Origin: Butyrivibrio sp. INlla18
GTDB lineage: Bacteria > Bacillota > Clostridia > Lachnospirales > Lachnospiraceae
Assembly (NCBI RefSeq): GCF_900103635.1
Contig: NZ_FMXK01000006.1
Span: forward strand, 62,001 to 126,000
Length of the DNA: 64,000 nucleotides
Direction of reading: 5' to 3'
Shown here: positions 26,628 to 34,717 of the stretch, piece after piece
How the letters are laid out: every line of letters starts with the position of its first letter
How positions within the stretch are numbered: the stretch's first letter is position 1
Made by a program: the position numbers and the translations under genes
Notes under the pieces: model-generated
Told to the model about the DNA's origin: nothing
The model's input: the letters and a program-made list of their open reading frames with translations, nothing else
The model's database searches: none

Positions 26628-28286
26628 ATGACATTCGAGAAAAGCTTTGAAAACTTTGTACAGATATTATCTGAAGAGGATGTGACTCCTGAGATCTCAC
26701 CTGGGGCCCTTTCTGATATTGCCAAGGATTTTTCGCTTCGTTCCATCGTTGCGATCGTTTCTAGTGCACCAGGATCAGATAGCGCAGGAGAACCAGATAC
26801 GGTCATTTCTTTATTTGGACCTGTTCCTGAGAAAGAGGTTCCAGCATATCTGTTCAAGCATCCAATGGGAGAAAAAAAGAGTATATCTTATAACATCTAT
26901 CTTTATGGCGATAAATCCTGGAGTGAAGAACAGTACAAGAGTTTTGCAGTTGTTATAGATATATTATCATTTCATATGGAGCGATTTCTCCTTTCCAAGA
27001 TCGTGGAAAAGAGTGCGCTTACTCAGTATCTTACAGGACTTCCTAATTCAGGAGGTTTCATTCAGTTTGCTATCTCTAAAATGGAGAGCGGAACTATTTA
27101 TGAGTATGATTCCTTTGCATTTAATTTAAAGAGCTATGGCCTTATCAGCAGAAGATATGGACTTGCTGAAGGCGATCAGATCATGAAAAGGTATGCTAGA
27201 AAGCTCAAAGAATTCTGTGCAAAGGATGAGATAATATCTCACTTTGGCGGTGACAATTTTGCAGCTCTTATTAAAAAGGACAGAACAAATGAGTTCCTAG
27301 ATTTCCTTTCTAATGTTCCTGTTTATGGAATAAAGAATGACAAAAGAGAAGACTTTTCAATTGCTGCAGTTATAGGAGTGTATGCTGTAGATGAGTCATT
27401 CAAAGAGCCAGGACAGCTTATTTCCAGAGCTACTATGGCTTGTAGCTATGCCAAAAACGTCGCCAATAAGCCTTATGTATTTGTGAATAAGGCTATGAGT
27501 ACCAGAATATACAGGCAAAAGCAGATAGAAGAAAGGTATGAAGAAGCTCTAGCTAATGATGAGTTTAGAATCTATCTTCAGCCAAAGGTAGATACTATTA
27601 CCGGAGAGATAATTGGAGCAGAGGCACTTTCTAGGTGGTTTTGTAACGGCGTGGTTTTATATCCTACAGAGTTTGTACCGATCCTTGAACAGGAAGGAAT
27701 GGTAGCATCTCTTGACCTTTATGTTTTAAAGAAAACCTGTGCTTTTGTTAAGGATTGGATGGATAAAGGAATGATCCCTGTTCCGGTATCTGTTAATTTC
27801 TCAAGAAGAGACTTAAGCTACAAGCACCTTGCAAAAGAGATAGGAAGAATCATAGATGAAGCTGGTATAGAGCGAAGCTTCATTGAGATTGAAGTTACAG
27901 AGACTTCAAGTGAAGATGAGAGAGCTCTTATGACAGCTTTCCTTACTAAACTTAGGGAAATGAACATCGCAACTTCAATTGATGACTTTGGTACAGGCTA
28001 TTCATCCCTTTCAACTCTTAGAGATTTCCCTGTAAAGACCATCAAGATTGATAGGTCCTTTATTACAAGTGAAACTCTTACAAGAAACGATGAGATCGTT
28101 CTAAGGAACATCATAAGCATGGCCAAAGAACTTAATATAGATGTTATTGCTGAAGGTGTTGAAAGAGAAAATCAGTCTGAACTGCTTATGCATGTTGGGT
28201 GCCACGTGGTTCAAGGATTTCTTTATGATAACCCAATGCCTAAGGATGACTTTGATAAGCGTCTTGAAAAGAAGTTTTATTCGTAA
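26628..28286 (+). CDS. c-di-GMP phosphodiesterase: degenerate GGDEF + EAL
   Basis: 552 residues with no membrane segment. Residues ~1-125 form an N-terminal domain of unknown type, ~130-290 a GGDEF fold whose signature is GGDNF (207-211), so cyclase activity is unlikely, and ~300-550 an EAL domain. In the EAL domain the metal and catalytic signatures are intact: EAL at 332-334, EVTETS, DDFGTGYSSL, KIDRSFI, and IAEGVE followed by QGFLY. It should hydrolyse c-di-GMP, possibly with GTP binding to the degenerate GGDEF as a regulator. GGAAGG precedes the ATG. A diguanylate cyclase lies at 33230. Confidence 0.9.
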   Translation: MTFEKSFENFVQILSEEDVTPEISPGALSDIAKDFSLRSIVAIVSSAPGSDSAGEPDTVISLFGPVPEKEVPAYLFKHPMGEKKSISYNIYLYGDKSWSEEQYKSFAVVIDILSFHMERFLLSKIVEKSALTQYLTGLPNSGGFIQFAISKMESGTIYEYDSFAFNLKSYGLISRRYGLAEGDQIMKRYARKLKEFCAKDEIISHFGGDNFAALIKKDRTNEFLDFLSNVPVYGIKNDKREDFSIAAVIGVYAVDESFKEPGQLISRATMACSYAKNVANKPYVFVNKAMSTRIYRQKQIEERYEEALANDEFRIYLQPKVDTITGEIIGAEALSRWFCNGVVLYPTEFVPILEQEGMVASLDLYVLKKTCAFVKDWMDKGMIPVPVSVNFSRRDLSYKHLAKEIGRIIDEAGIERSFIEIEVTETSSEDERALMTAFLTKLREMNIATSIDDFGTGYSSLSTLRDFPVKTIKIDRSFITSETLTRNDEIVLRNIISMAKELNIDVIAEGVERENQSELLMHVGCHVVQGFLYDNPMPKDDFDKRLEKKFYS

Positions 28287-28414
28287 TTTTATAATAAAAA
28301 CTTTATAGAAAGTTTAGAATATCCCTGTTCACAATTTGTTCACACAGTGCTATCATTTAATCTGTTGTTTTTTCTATCGGTACTGCGATGACTTATGAGA
28401 AAAAGGGGAAAATT

Positions 28415-28663
28415 ATGAAAAAAGAGGTTAAGGTTTCATTAGGATGCAAGTCACAGATTGTTCAGTTCATCAACATGAATTCAAAATCTTCATGTGAGAT
28501 TGATGTTCAGGACGGACACAGTTTTATTGATGGCAAATCAATAGTTGGTCTTTTATCACTTAATCTTTACAGACCACTTGATGTTACAGTGATTGGGGAT
28601 GACAAGAAGATCACTAATCTGATCAAGGATTATGATACACATAACCTGCTTTTAGCAGAATAA
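28415..28663 (+). CDS. HPr-fold protein without the phosphorylatable histidine
   Basis: 82 residues from ATG 28415, preceded by AAGGGG; an ATG at 28388 lacks a site. The second half follows HPr closely: an IDV strand, GKSIVGLLSL (S42 at the place of regulatory Ser46) and DVTVIGDDKKI. In the first half, the expected G-x-H-A-R-P is replaced by a stretch with no histidine or arginine (GCKSQIVQF). It therefore cannot carry PTS phosphate and is more like Crh in principle, with only the serine site retained. Crh/HPr-Ser-P work with CcpA in catabolite repression. That role is inferred, not shown, and no HPr kinase is in the window. Confidence 0.72.
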   Translation: MKKEVKVSLGCKSQIVQFINMNSKSSCEIDVQDGHSFIDGKSIVGLLSLNLYRPLDVTVIGDDKKITNLIKDYDTHNLLLAE

Positions 28664-28690
28664 AAAAACCGCCATATTGGCGGTTTTTTG
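28663..28690. terminator. Bidirectional terminator between HPr-like gene and degV
   Basis: AAAAAACCGCCA pairs perfectly with TGGCGGTTTTTT around three bases, with T-runs for both convergent genes. Confidence 0.9.
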
Positions 28691-28708
28691 TTTGCTTTAA
28701 TTATTGGA

Positions 28709-29596
28709 TCAATCAAGTCTTTTATTTCCCCAGAAGAATAATGCAACTGTTCCTGGGCCTGTGTGACTACCAATAGTAGTACCGATGCTAAATATCTTAA
28801 CTTTACCTTTAAGCTTAGGGAAAGTTTCTTCGACCATATCTGCAACTTTTCTAGCATCTTCATAGCAAGCTGAATTAGAAATGTAGCAATCTCCATCGTA
28901 ATCTTTGCCATTCTCAGCAAGTTCGATCATCTTCTGAACCTGTGCCTTCATAACGGCTGATTTACCTCTTACCTTAGATCTAACAATAAGATGTCCCTGG
29001 TAATCTACGTTCATAAGAGGGCAAATGTTAAGGACACTTCCAATCGTGCCTGCAACCTTTGATACTCGGCCACCTCTAACGAGATAGCTAAGATCTGATA
29101 CAAAGAACCAGTGCTGGCACTCAAGTCTGTGCTCGATCACCCATTCATACAACTCGTCGATTCCCATTCCCTGATCACGAAGATCAGCAAGCTTATTTGT
29201 GAGAAGACCAAAGCCAGATGAAGCTGCAAGTGAATCAACTACATAAAGCTTTCTCTCTGGATACTTTTCTTTGAGCTGGTCTCTTGCGATAGTAGCAGAG
29301 TTAAGTGTTCCAGAGATTCCGGAACTAAGTGTAAGATGAAGCACATCTTTTCCTTCTTTGAGGAAGGATTCAAAATATTCAACATATTCACCGACGCCAA
29401 CCTGAGATGTTCTGGTCATGGCTCCTTTAGCCATCTGACTGTAGAAATCTTCAAAAGAGATAGACTGTCCTAGATCATCAGGATATTCCTTGCCGTCAAG
29501 TTCAAAATGAAAGCAAATATAGTGGATATCTCTTTGTGTAAAATGCTCAGCTGTTAAGTCTGCTGTAGAACAGCAACTGATAATATATTCGCTCAT
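28709..29596 (-). CDS. DegV-family fatty-acid-binding protein
   Basis: 295 residues. Family marks are SCCSTADLT at the start (DegV proteins begin with a short strand ending in D-S-x-x-D), MTRTSQVGVGEYVEYF, LTLSSGISGTLNSA, and GRVSKVAGTIGSVLNICPLMNV, with GSHTGPGTVALFF at the end. DegV/FakB-like proteins hold a fatty acid for phosphorylation by FakA; no FakA homologue is adjacent. AAAGGGG precedes the ATG. The gene converges on the HPr-like gene at a shared terminator. Confidence 0.9.
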   Translation of the reverse strand: MSEYIISCCSTADLTAEHFTQRDIHYICFHFELDGKEYPDDLGQSISFEDFYSQMAKGAMTRTSQVGVGEYVEYFESFLKEGKDVLHLTLSSGISGTLNSATIARDQLKEKYPERKLYVVDSLAASSGFGLLTNKLADLRDQGMGIDELYEWVIEHRLECQHWFFVSDLSYLVRGGRVSKVAGTIGSVLNICPLMNVDYQGHLIVRSKVRGKSAVMKAQVQKMIELAENGKDYDGDCYISNSACYEDARKVADMVEETFPKLKGKVKIFSIGTTIGSHTGPGTVALFFWGNKRLD

Positions 29597-29746
29597 AATA
29601 AAACCCCTTTATTTATATATAAATCTTCAAAAAATATCATACATTATAATTACTTTTGTAGCAAATAAAATAGTATGGAAATTTGATTCCCATAAATACA
29701 GGAATCGTCTGAATTGTCTGAAAACAAAAACAATTCTTTCAAGTTG

Positions 29747-29775
29747 TTGACAAACTTTATCGTACATGTTATATT
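29747..29775 (+). promoter_or_regulatory. Strong sigma-A promoter of an orphan RNA gene
   Basis: A consensus TTGACA (29747-29752), 17-base spacer and TATATT (29770-29775). It is one of the best promoters in the window. Transcription would start near 29782. Confidence 0.8.
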
Positions 29776-29782
29776 ATATATA

Positions 29783-30037
29783 CAATCACACAGAAGAAAA
29801 ACCAAAGCAGTCGAGATGGCTAAGCTTCATCAAAGACGAGCAACGGTTATCGAGGCGACTGACATCAACAGCGACGGTGGCGATGCTTCACATTAGCCTA
29901 GGGATGTCAAGGAGTCGCTAAAGGATGTGATTTAAAATATAAGAGCATTTGAAGAATGCAGAAAGAAGAGGAAACGACCCTTGGAAAAGCAGAAGTAAGG
30001 GCGGGTGTTCATTGAAACAATGGATGCCCGCCTTTTA
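29783..30037 (+). ncRNA. Orphan structured RNA with interleaved helices (family not identified)
   Basis: The 528-base gap between degV and the CoA-transferase gene holds a strong promoter, ~215 bases of body and a strong terminator, with no convincing ORF. A 23-codon frame starts at 29816 but has no ribosome site. Possible helices by eye: CAGTCG (29808-29813) with CGACTG (29856-29861); GACATC (29861-29866) with GATGTC (29903-29908); AGCGAC (29870-29875) with GTCGCT (29914-29919); CACAT (29889-29893) with ATGTG (29925-29929). The last three interleave, meaning pseudoknots. A large structured non-coding RNA is likely. The raiA-type RNA class of Firmicutes is one idea, but I could not confirm it. 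Confidence 0.6.
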
Positions 30038-30038
30038 C
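29997..30038 (+). terminator. Terminator of the orphan RNA
   Basis: AAGGGCGGGTGTTCATTG pairs with CAATGGATGCCCGCCTT (a few G-T pairs and one bulge) and runs into TTTACATTG. Confidence 0.85.
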
Positions 30039-30064
30039 ATTGTGTTTTTTTATGGATAATGAGA

Positions 30065-30073
30065 TGGTATAAT
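30065..30073 (+). promoter_or_regulatory. Extended -10 promoter of the CoA-transferase gene
   Basis: TGGTATAAT is an extended -10 element ~50 bases before the start codon and beyond the RNA terminator. The -35 region is only T-rich. Confidence 0.45.
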
Positions 30074-30124
30074 ATAAAAGGATATCGAATAATCAATCAC
30101 AATCACTTATGAAGGGGTAAATGC

Positions 30125-31765
30125 ATGAGTAAAGTTATGGGGAAGAAGGCTCTTCAGGCAATAATGTGCTATGCAGATCTTCTTGACAGGCTCGATGTAG
30201 AAGTTGATTCAAAAGTTATCTTTAATCTGTCTGATTCCAGGCAAAAGCAGATTCAAAAAGCATGTCACACTAACAATCCATTTCCAGGTGTATTAAAGCC
30301 GGTTTTATTATCGCTTCGTAAAAAGGCTGTAAAAAGGCTCTATGAAGATGAAAGGGTTCTTCAGACTGGACCTGCAGCGGCTATCCTTGCGCTTGATCAG
30401 GCTCTTTTGCAGGATATAGCCAATATCAGAAGTGGTTCAAAAGAGAACCTGCCTATTATCTGCGACGTAGATATGGCTGGTCTTCAGGTTGTAAGGCTTT
30501 ATATGAGTTCATATTCCGGTAACAGAGAGTTTATAAAGGCAAGATATAACTCAGCTATGAGAGTTGATAATGCTTTAAATGGCTCTTTTTATAAGTACAA
30601 GACCAAAGATGGCAGAAAGTTCTCTGCTCATGTCTATTATGAATCCCAAAAGAAAATAATGATGGAGACCTTAGGAATCAAGAAGGCTCCTGAGAAATTT
30701 GTCTTTGGATCTCTTTTCTTTGATAAAATAAGGACTCGCAGGGCAGTCAGGAAATTTGAGGCTCTTGACCTTGAGGAAAAAACCTTTGAAAACGGAGCTT
30801 GCGGCTGCATGCTAAGGACAAGACAGGAGTGGGAAGAATCCGAAGTTGGTAAGGCAGTGTGCGATATGCCACTTTATAGACTGACTAGGATCAGTAATAC
30901 CTCCAAGAAAAAATATGGTATCTATGAGAAAAAGAGAGGACCGCTTTCAGGGCTTAAAGTTCTGGACCTTACTCATATCATTGCAGGACCTGCCTGTACG
31001 AGGCTTTTAGCTGAAGCTGGCGCAGATGTACTGATGATCAGGAGAGGCAAGTATGTTGAACAGGAGCAGGCTATGCTTGAGCTTGACGGCTGGGCTGGCA
31101 AGAATAGCGTTCAGCTTGACTTTAATGTTCCTGAACAGTTAAAGAAGGCAAAAGAGCTTGTTAAGAAAGCTGACGTTGTCATATGTTCTTATCAGAAGGG
31201 CTCTCTTGATAAATTTGGTCTTTCTGAGAAGGATATTCATAAATTAAATCCTAATGTCATATATGGAAGTCTTGTGTGCTTTTCAGATACTGTTTGGGAT
31301 ACAAGACCAGGATGGGCACCATGTGCAGAGGATATAACAGGTCTTAGCATCAGAAACGGCAGCCTTAAAAAGCCAGTTAATCTAAATGGCGTACCCCTTG
31401 ACTATATTCCTGGAATGATCCTTTTTGCAGGAGTAGTAAGTGCCATCAAAAAGCAGCTTACTGAAGGTGGAAGCTATACAGTTACAGCATCTCTTACAAG
31501 AGGCGGCTATTGGCTTCACGAATGTACTGACCTTTGGGAAAAGAAACGTGGAAGGATCACCATGGATTCTAACAAGTACATTATATGTAACAACATGTCC
31601 ATGAATACTTGGGATGATGTGTACACTAAGGTAGATGATACAGCTGTGGGAACTGTATACTTTACCACACCAGCCACAAACGCGGGCAAAGAGACTAATC
31701 CATATAGAGCCAAGAATATGTGGTTTGCGGATGGTCACAAAGACTTCAGAATGAAAAAACACTAA
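30125..31765 (+). CDS. CoA-transferase family III (CaiB/BaiF)-related protein, unusual layout
   Basis: 546 residues. The C-terminal half (from ~272) is clearly CaiB/BaiF: GPLSGLKVLDLTHIIAGPACTRLLAEAGADV, NSVQLDFN, ADVVICSYQKGSLDKFGL and PNVIYGSLVCFS. The N-terminal ~270 residues are not obvious, although KDGRKFSAHVYYESQKKIMMETLGI resembles the later part of these enzymes, so the halves may be in swapped or tandem order. Family enzymes move CoA between carboxylic acids. The substrate is unknown, and the catalytic aspartate cannot be placed with certainty (candidate in CAEDITGLS). GAAGGGG precedes the ATG. An MFS transporter follows after 27 bases, so it may import the acid or a related compound. 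Confidence 0.7.
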   Translation: MSKVMGKKALQAIMCYADLLDRLDVEVDSKVIFNLSDSRQKQIQKACHTNNPFPGVLKPVLLSLRKKAVKRLYEDERVLQTGPAAAILALDQALLQDIANIRSGSKENLPIICDVDMAGLQVVRLYMSSYSGNREFIKARYNSAMRVDNALNGSFYKYKTKDGRKFSAHVYYESQKKIMMETLGIKKAPEKFVFGSLFFDKIRTRRAVRKFEALDLEEKTFENGACGCMLRTRQEWEESEVGKAVCDMPLYRLTRISNTSKKKYGIYEKKRGPLSGLKVLDLTHIIAGPACTRLLAEAGADVLMIRRGKYVEQEQAMLELDGWAGKNSVQLDFNVPEQLKKAKELVKKADVVICSYQKGSLDKFGLSEKDIHKLNPNVIYGSLVCFSDTVWDTRPGWAPCAEDITGLSIRNGSLKKPVNLNGVPLDYIPGMILFAGVVSAIKKQLTEGGSYTVTASLTRGGYWLHECTDLWEKKRGRITMDSNKYIICNNMSMNTWDDVYTKVDDTAVGTVYFTTPATNAGKETNPYRAKNMWFADGHKDFRMKKH

Positions 31766-31792
31766 AATAAGAAATGTTGGGAGAATGGGGAA

Positions 31793-33100
31793 ATGAAACT
31801 AAATTATAAGCGCACTATTTTAATAGGACTTGCCTTTATGTCAATCTGTGCATTCTGGCAGTTCTACGACAACGAGATTCCAAGAATACTTAAGTACAAC
31901 TTCAATCTTGGAGAGACAGCTACAGGCTTTATCATGGCGTTTGATAATATACTAGCTCTGTTTCTTTTACCTATATTTGGTGTTCTGTCAGACAGGACAG
32001 ATAGTAGATTTGGCAAAAGAACTCCATACATCGTAGTTGGAACATTAGTAGCAGTAACTGCTCTGTCAGTGCTGATACTAGTAGCAAAGCCATCAGGTAA
32101 TCTGCCATTTTTCGTTGTGATTTTGCTGGTGCTCCTTATTGCCATGGGAACCTATAGATCTCCAGCGGTTTCACTTATGCCAGAGCTTACACCTGCGCCA
32201 CTTCGAAGCCAGGGTAACGCCATCATCAACCTTATGGGTGCACTTGGCGGAGTATTTACTCTTGTTATGACTATGGTCCTTTTAAAGAGTGCTGAAAATG
32301 AGGCAGATACAAATTATCTGCCACTTATGCTCAGTATAGTGATCTTGATGCTCCTTGCAGTTGCGATCCTTGTGGCAACTATAAATGAAAACAAGATCAA
32401 AAAGCAGATAGAAGAAGAGGGCGGACTTCATTCTCTTGGTGAAGAGATAGAATCTGATATGGAAGAAAATAAAGGAAAAGGCGCAAAGCTTCCAAAGGAT
32501 GTATTTAGGAGCCTGGTTTTCCTCCTTTTATCAGTTGCTTTTTGGTATATGGCCTACAATGCCGTAACAACAGCCTACACCAGATATGTTGAAGAGGTAT
32601 GGCATCTTCAGGACGGATATGCAGGAACACTTCTCATAGCTACAGTTGCTGCAGTACTTAGCTATATTCCTATTGGCTTTATTTCATCAAAGGTTGGAAG
32701 AAAAAAGACTATACTTGTAGGTGTTGTTATAATGACTGTCTGCTATTTTGTAGCAGCTCTTATGCCGGTTTATTCATCATCTATCAATATCTTTTTTGCC
32801 CTTATCGGAATTGGCTGGGCAGCAATAAATGTAAACTCTTATCCTATGGTTGTTGAGATGAGTAGGGCAGGCGATATTGGTAAATACACAGGAACCTATT
32901 ACACATTTTCAATGGCAGCTCAGGTGCTAACACCAATATTATCAGGCTTTTTACTTGAACATGTTTCATACAGGACATTGTTCCCTTATGCAGTGGTATT
33001 TTCCTGCCTTGCATTTAGCACAATGATGATGGTCAAGCATGGAGATGTTAAGCCGCCAAAGAAGGAAAAAATCTTAGAGCATTTCGATGTTGATGACTAA
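31793..33100 (+). CDS. MFS transporter (SLC45/GPH-like)
   Basis: 435 residues, about twelve membrane segments with a charged central loop (~200-235). The loop after segment 2 reads GVLSDRTDSRFGKRTPYIVVG, the form seen in sucrose/SLC45 and glycoside-cation symporter relatives. A second basic loop is SKVGRKKTILVG. GGGAGAATGGGG precedes the ATG. The preceding CoA-transferase-like gene is 27 bases upstream and probably co-transcribed. The motif suggests a sugar or glycoside substrate, while the neighbour would suggest a carboxylic acid, so the substrate is left open. Confidence 0.8.
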   Translation: MKLNYKRTILIGLAFMSICAFWQFYDNEIPRILKYNFNLGETATGFIMAFDNILALFLLPIFGVLSDRTDSRFGKRTPYIVVGTLVAVTALSVLILVAKPSGNLPFFVVILLVLLIAMGTYRSPAVSLMPELTPAPLRSQGNAIINLMGALGGVFTLVMTMVLLKSAENEADTNYLPLMLSIVILMLLAVAILVATINENKIKKQIEEEGGLHSLGEEIESDMEENKGKGAKLPKDVFRSLVFLLLSVAFWYMAYNAVTTAYTRYVEEVWHLQDGYAGTLLIATVAAVLSYIPIGFISSKVGRKKTILVGVVIMTVCYFVAALMPVYSSSINIFFALIGIGWAAINVNSYPMVVEMSRAGDIGKYTGTYYTFSMAAQVLTPILSGFLLEHVSYRTLFPYAVVFSCLAFSTMMMVKHGDVKPPKKEKILEHFDVDD

Positions 33101-33229
33101 GATAAATGATAAATTGTTTGTAAAAGCTATATAAAAAACGGAATATAAGTTACTGAAATATAGTATAATTATCTGTGTACTTATGTAAACAAGATAGATT
33201 AACCACGCTATATTTGAGGATCAAAAAGG

Positions 33230-34648
33230 ATGAAGACATACAACAAACCTTTAAAAAGAAGTATTTTTTTGGGCTGCTTAGTATTCTTTGTCCTTTTGTG
33301 TCTTATTTTAAGTATCTTGACATACAGTACATACACAAAATCTCTTTATCACTCTTATGAAGAGAGAATGACAGACATTATAAATTACGTTGAGAATCAT
33401 ATTGATATCGAGGATCTTTCAGAGTGTGTCAGAACAGAAGTGGAATCCGATAAGTACAAGGAACTTATGGATTTTATGGACGGCATAATGGAAGACTTTG
33501 ATATTCACTATCTTTACATTGTTTATCCGATCATGGGCGACGAACCCTGTATGGTAAATATATTATCAGCAGATACCAAGTATGGAAGAGAGTTTGAACC
33601 TGATGGATATTATCTGTGTTCTGTAGCCTATGATGATTATGAGCTGGATGAATTAAAGCTTTATTATGATGCCATGAATGAAAACGATGGCTCAGATATA
33701 ACTTTTTTTAAGGATTTTAGTGCCTGGGGATATGACTATACAGGGCTTAAATCTCTTATTGATCCAGATGGCAATAAGTTTGCAGTTCTTTGCGTGGATA
33801 TAGAAGTATCTGAACTTAGAAATACCATAAAGCTTCATACTGCTGTAAACGTAATACTTATTGTGGCACTTGCTATAATGTTCATAACAATCTTTATGAT
33901 GTGGCTCAACAAAAACATCACAGAGCCCATCAGTAAGCTTGAAAAGAGCGTAGTTGCTTTCGCTAAGACTTCGCATGATCAAAAGGATCCTGAGAAATTA
34001 AAGTATGATCCTCCAGAAATCCATACCCAAAATGAAGTTGAATCTTTATCAAATGCAGTTATACAGATGTCTGATGACATGAGAAAATATGTTATCAGCG
34101 TTCTTGATGCAGAAGATAAAGTAGAAGACATGAGAAATAAGGTAAATCATATGGATATGCTGGCTTACCAGGATGCGCTTACTCATGTAAAGAATAAAGC
34201 CTGGTACGACAAGACAAAGGAAAGAGTTGATGATGATATCATAAAAGGAAAAGCCAGATTTGGTATCGTGATGGTAGATCTTAATAATCTAAAAAAGATC
34301 AATGATGGCTTTGGTCATGAGCATGGAAATGACTACATCTTTGGCGCTTGTCATGAGATCTGCGTTGTATATGATCACTCTCCGGTATTTAGAATAGGTG
34401 GCGATGAGTTCGTGGTTCTTTTGGAAAATAAGGATTACGAAACTAAAGATGCGCTTTTAGAAAAGCTCAAAGCAATATTTGCATTAACTTCTGCAGATGA
34501 GAGTAAAGAACCATGGGAGAGGTATTCAGCTGCTATAGGAATGGCGGTTTTTGACAGTAAAAAGGATGTTTCCATGGATGATGTATTTAAGAGGGCAGAT
34601 GCTCTGATGTATGAAGATAAATTAAAATCAAAAATGGCTAGAGAATAG
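33230..34648 (+). CDS. Membrane-bound diguanylate cyclase
   Basis: 472 residues: membrane segment ~11-33, extracytoplasmic sensor ~35-200 (rich in acid and tyrosine), second membrane segment ~204-225, HAMP-like linker with TEPISKLEKS, coiled coil, and a GGDEF domain with intact RIGGDEF (390-394) and DLNNLKKINDGFGHEHGND. It should make c-di-GMP. The RxxD inhibitory site expected a few residues before GGDEF is absent (YDHSP), so product inhibition through that site is unlikely. Its sensor ligand is unknown. The terminator overlaps its stop codon. Confidence 0.92.
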   Translation: MKTYNKPLKRSIFLGCLVFFVLLCLILSILTYSTYTKSLYHSYEERMTDIINYVENHIDIEDLSECVRTEVESDKYKELMDFMDGIMEDFDIHYLYIVYPIMGDEPCMVNILSADTKYGREFEPDGYYLCSVAYDDYELDELKLYYDAMNENDGSDITFFKDFSAWGYDYTGLKSLIDPDGNKFAVLCVDIEVSELRNTIKLHTAVNVILIVALAIMFITIFMMWLNKNITEPISKLEKSVVAFAKTSHDQKDPEKLKYDPPEIHTQNEVESLSNAVIQMSDDMRKYVISVLDAEDKVEDMRNKVNHMDMLAYQDALTHVKNKAWYDKTKERVDDDIIKGKARFGIVMVDLNNLKKINDGFGHEHGNDYIFGACHEICVVYDHSPVFRIGGDEFVVLLENKDYETKDALLEKLKAIFALTSADESKEPWERYSAAIGMAVFDSKKDVSMDDVFKRADALMYEDKLKSKMARE

Positions 34649-34668
34649 ATACTCTAGCCACTTTTTTT
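34635..34668 (+). terminator. Terminator overlapping end of the diguanylate cyclase gene
   Basis: TGGCTAGAG pairs with CTCTAGCCA and is followed by CTTTTTTT. The left arm lies in the last codons. Confidence 0.85.
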
Positions 34669-34717
34669 ATGATACTATCTTTAATAGTTGTATTTTTTTT
34701 GAAGGGAAAAATGGGGA

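Noticed and set aside
29816..29896. Short reading frame (ATGGCTAAGC start, about 26 codons) inside the orphan RNA region
   Set aside because: It has no ribosome site, is rich in complementary segments and sits between an RNA-type promoter and a terminator; structure explains the sequence better than coding.
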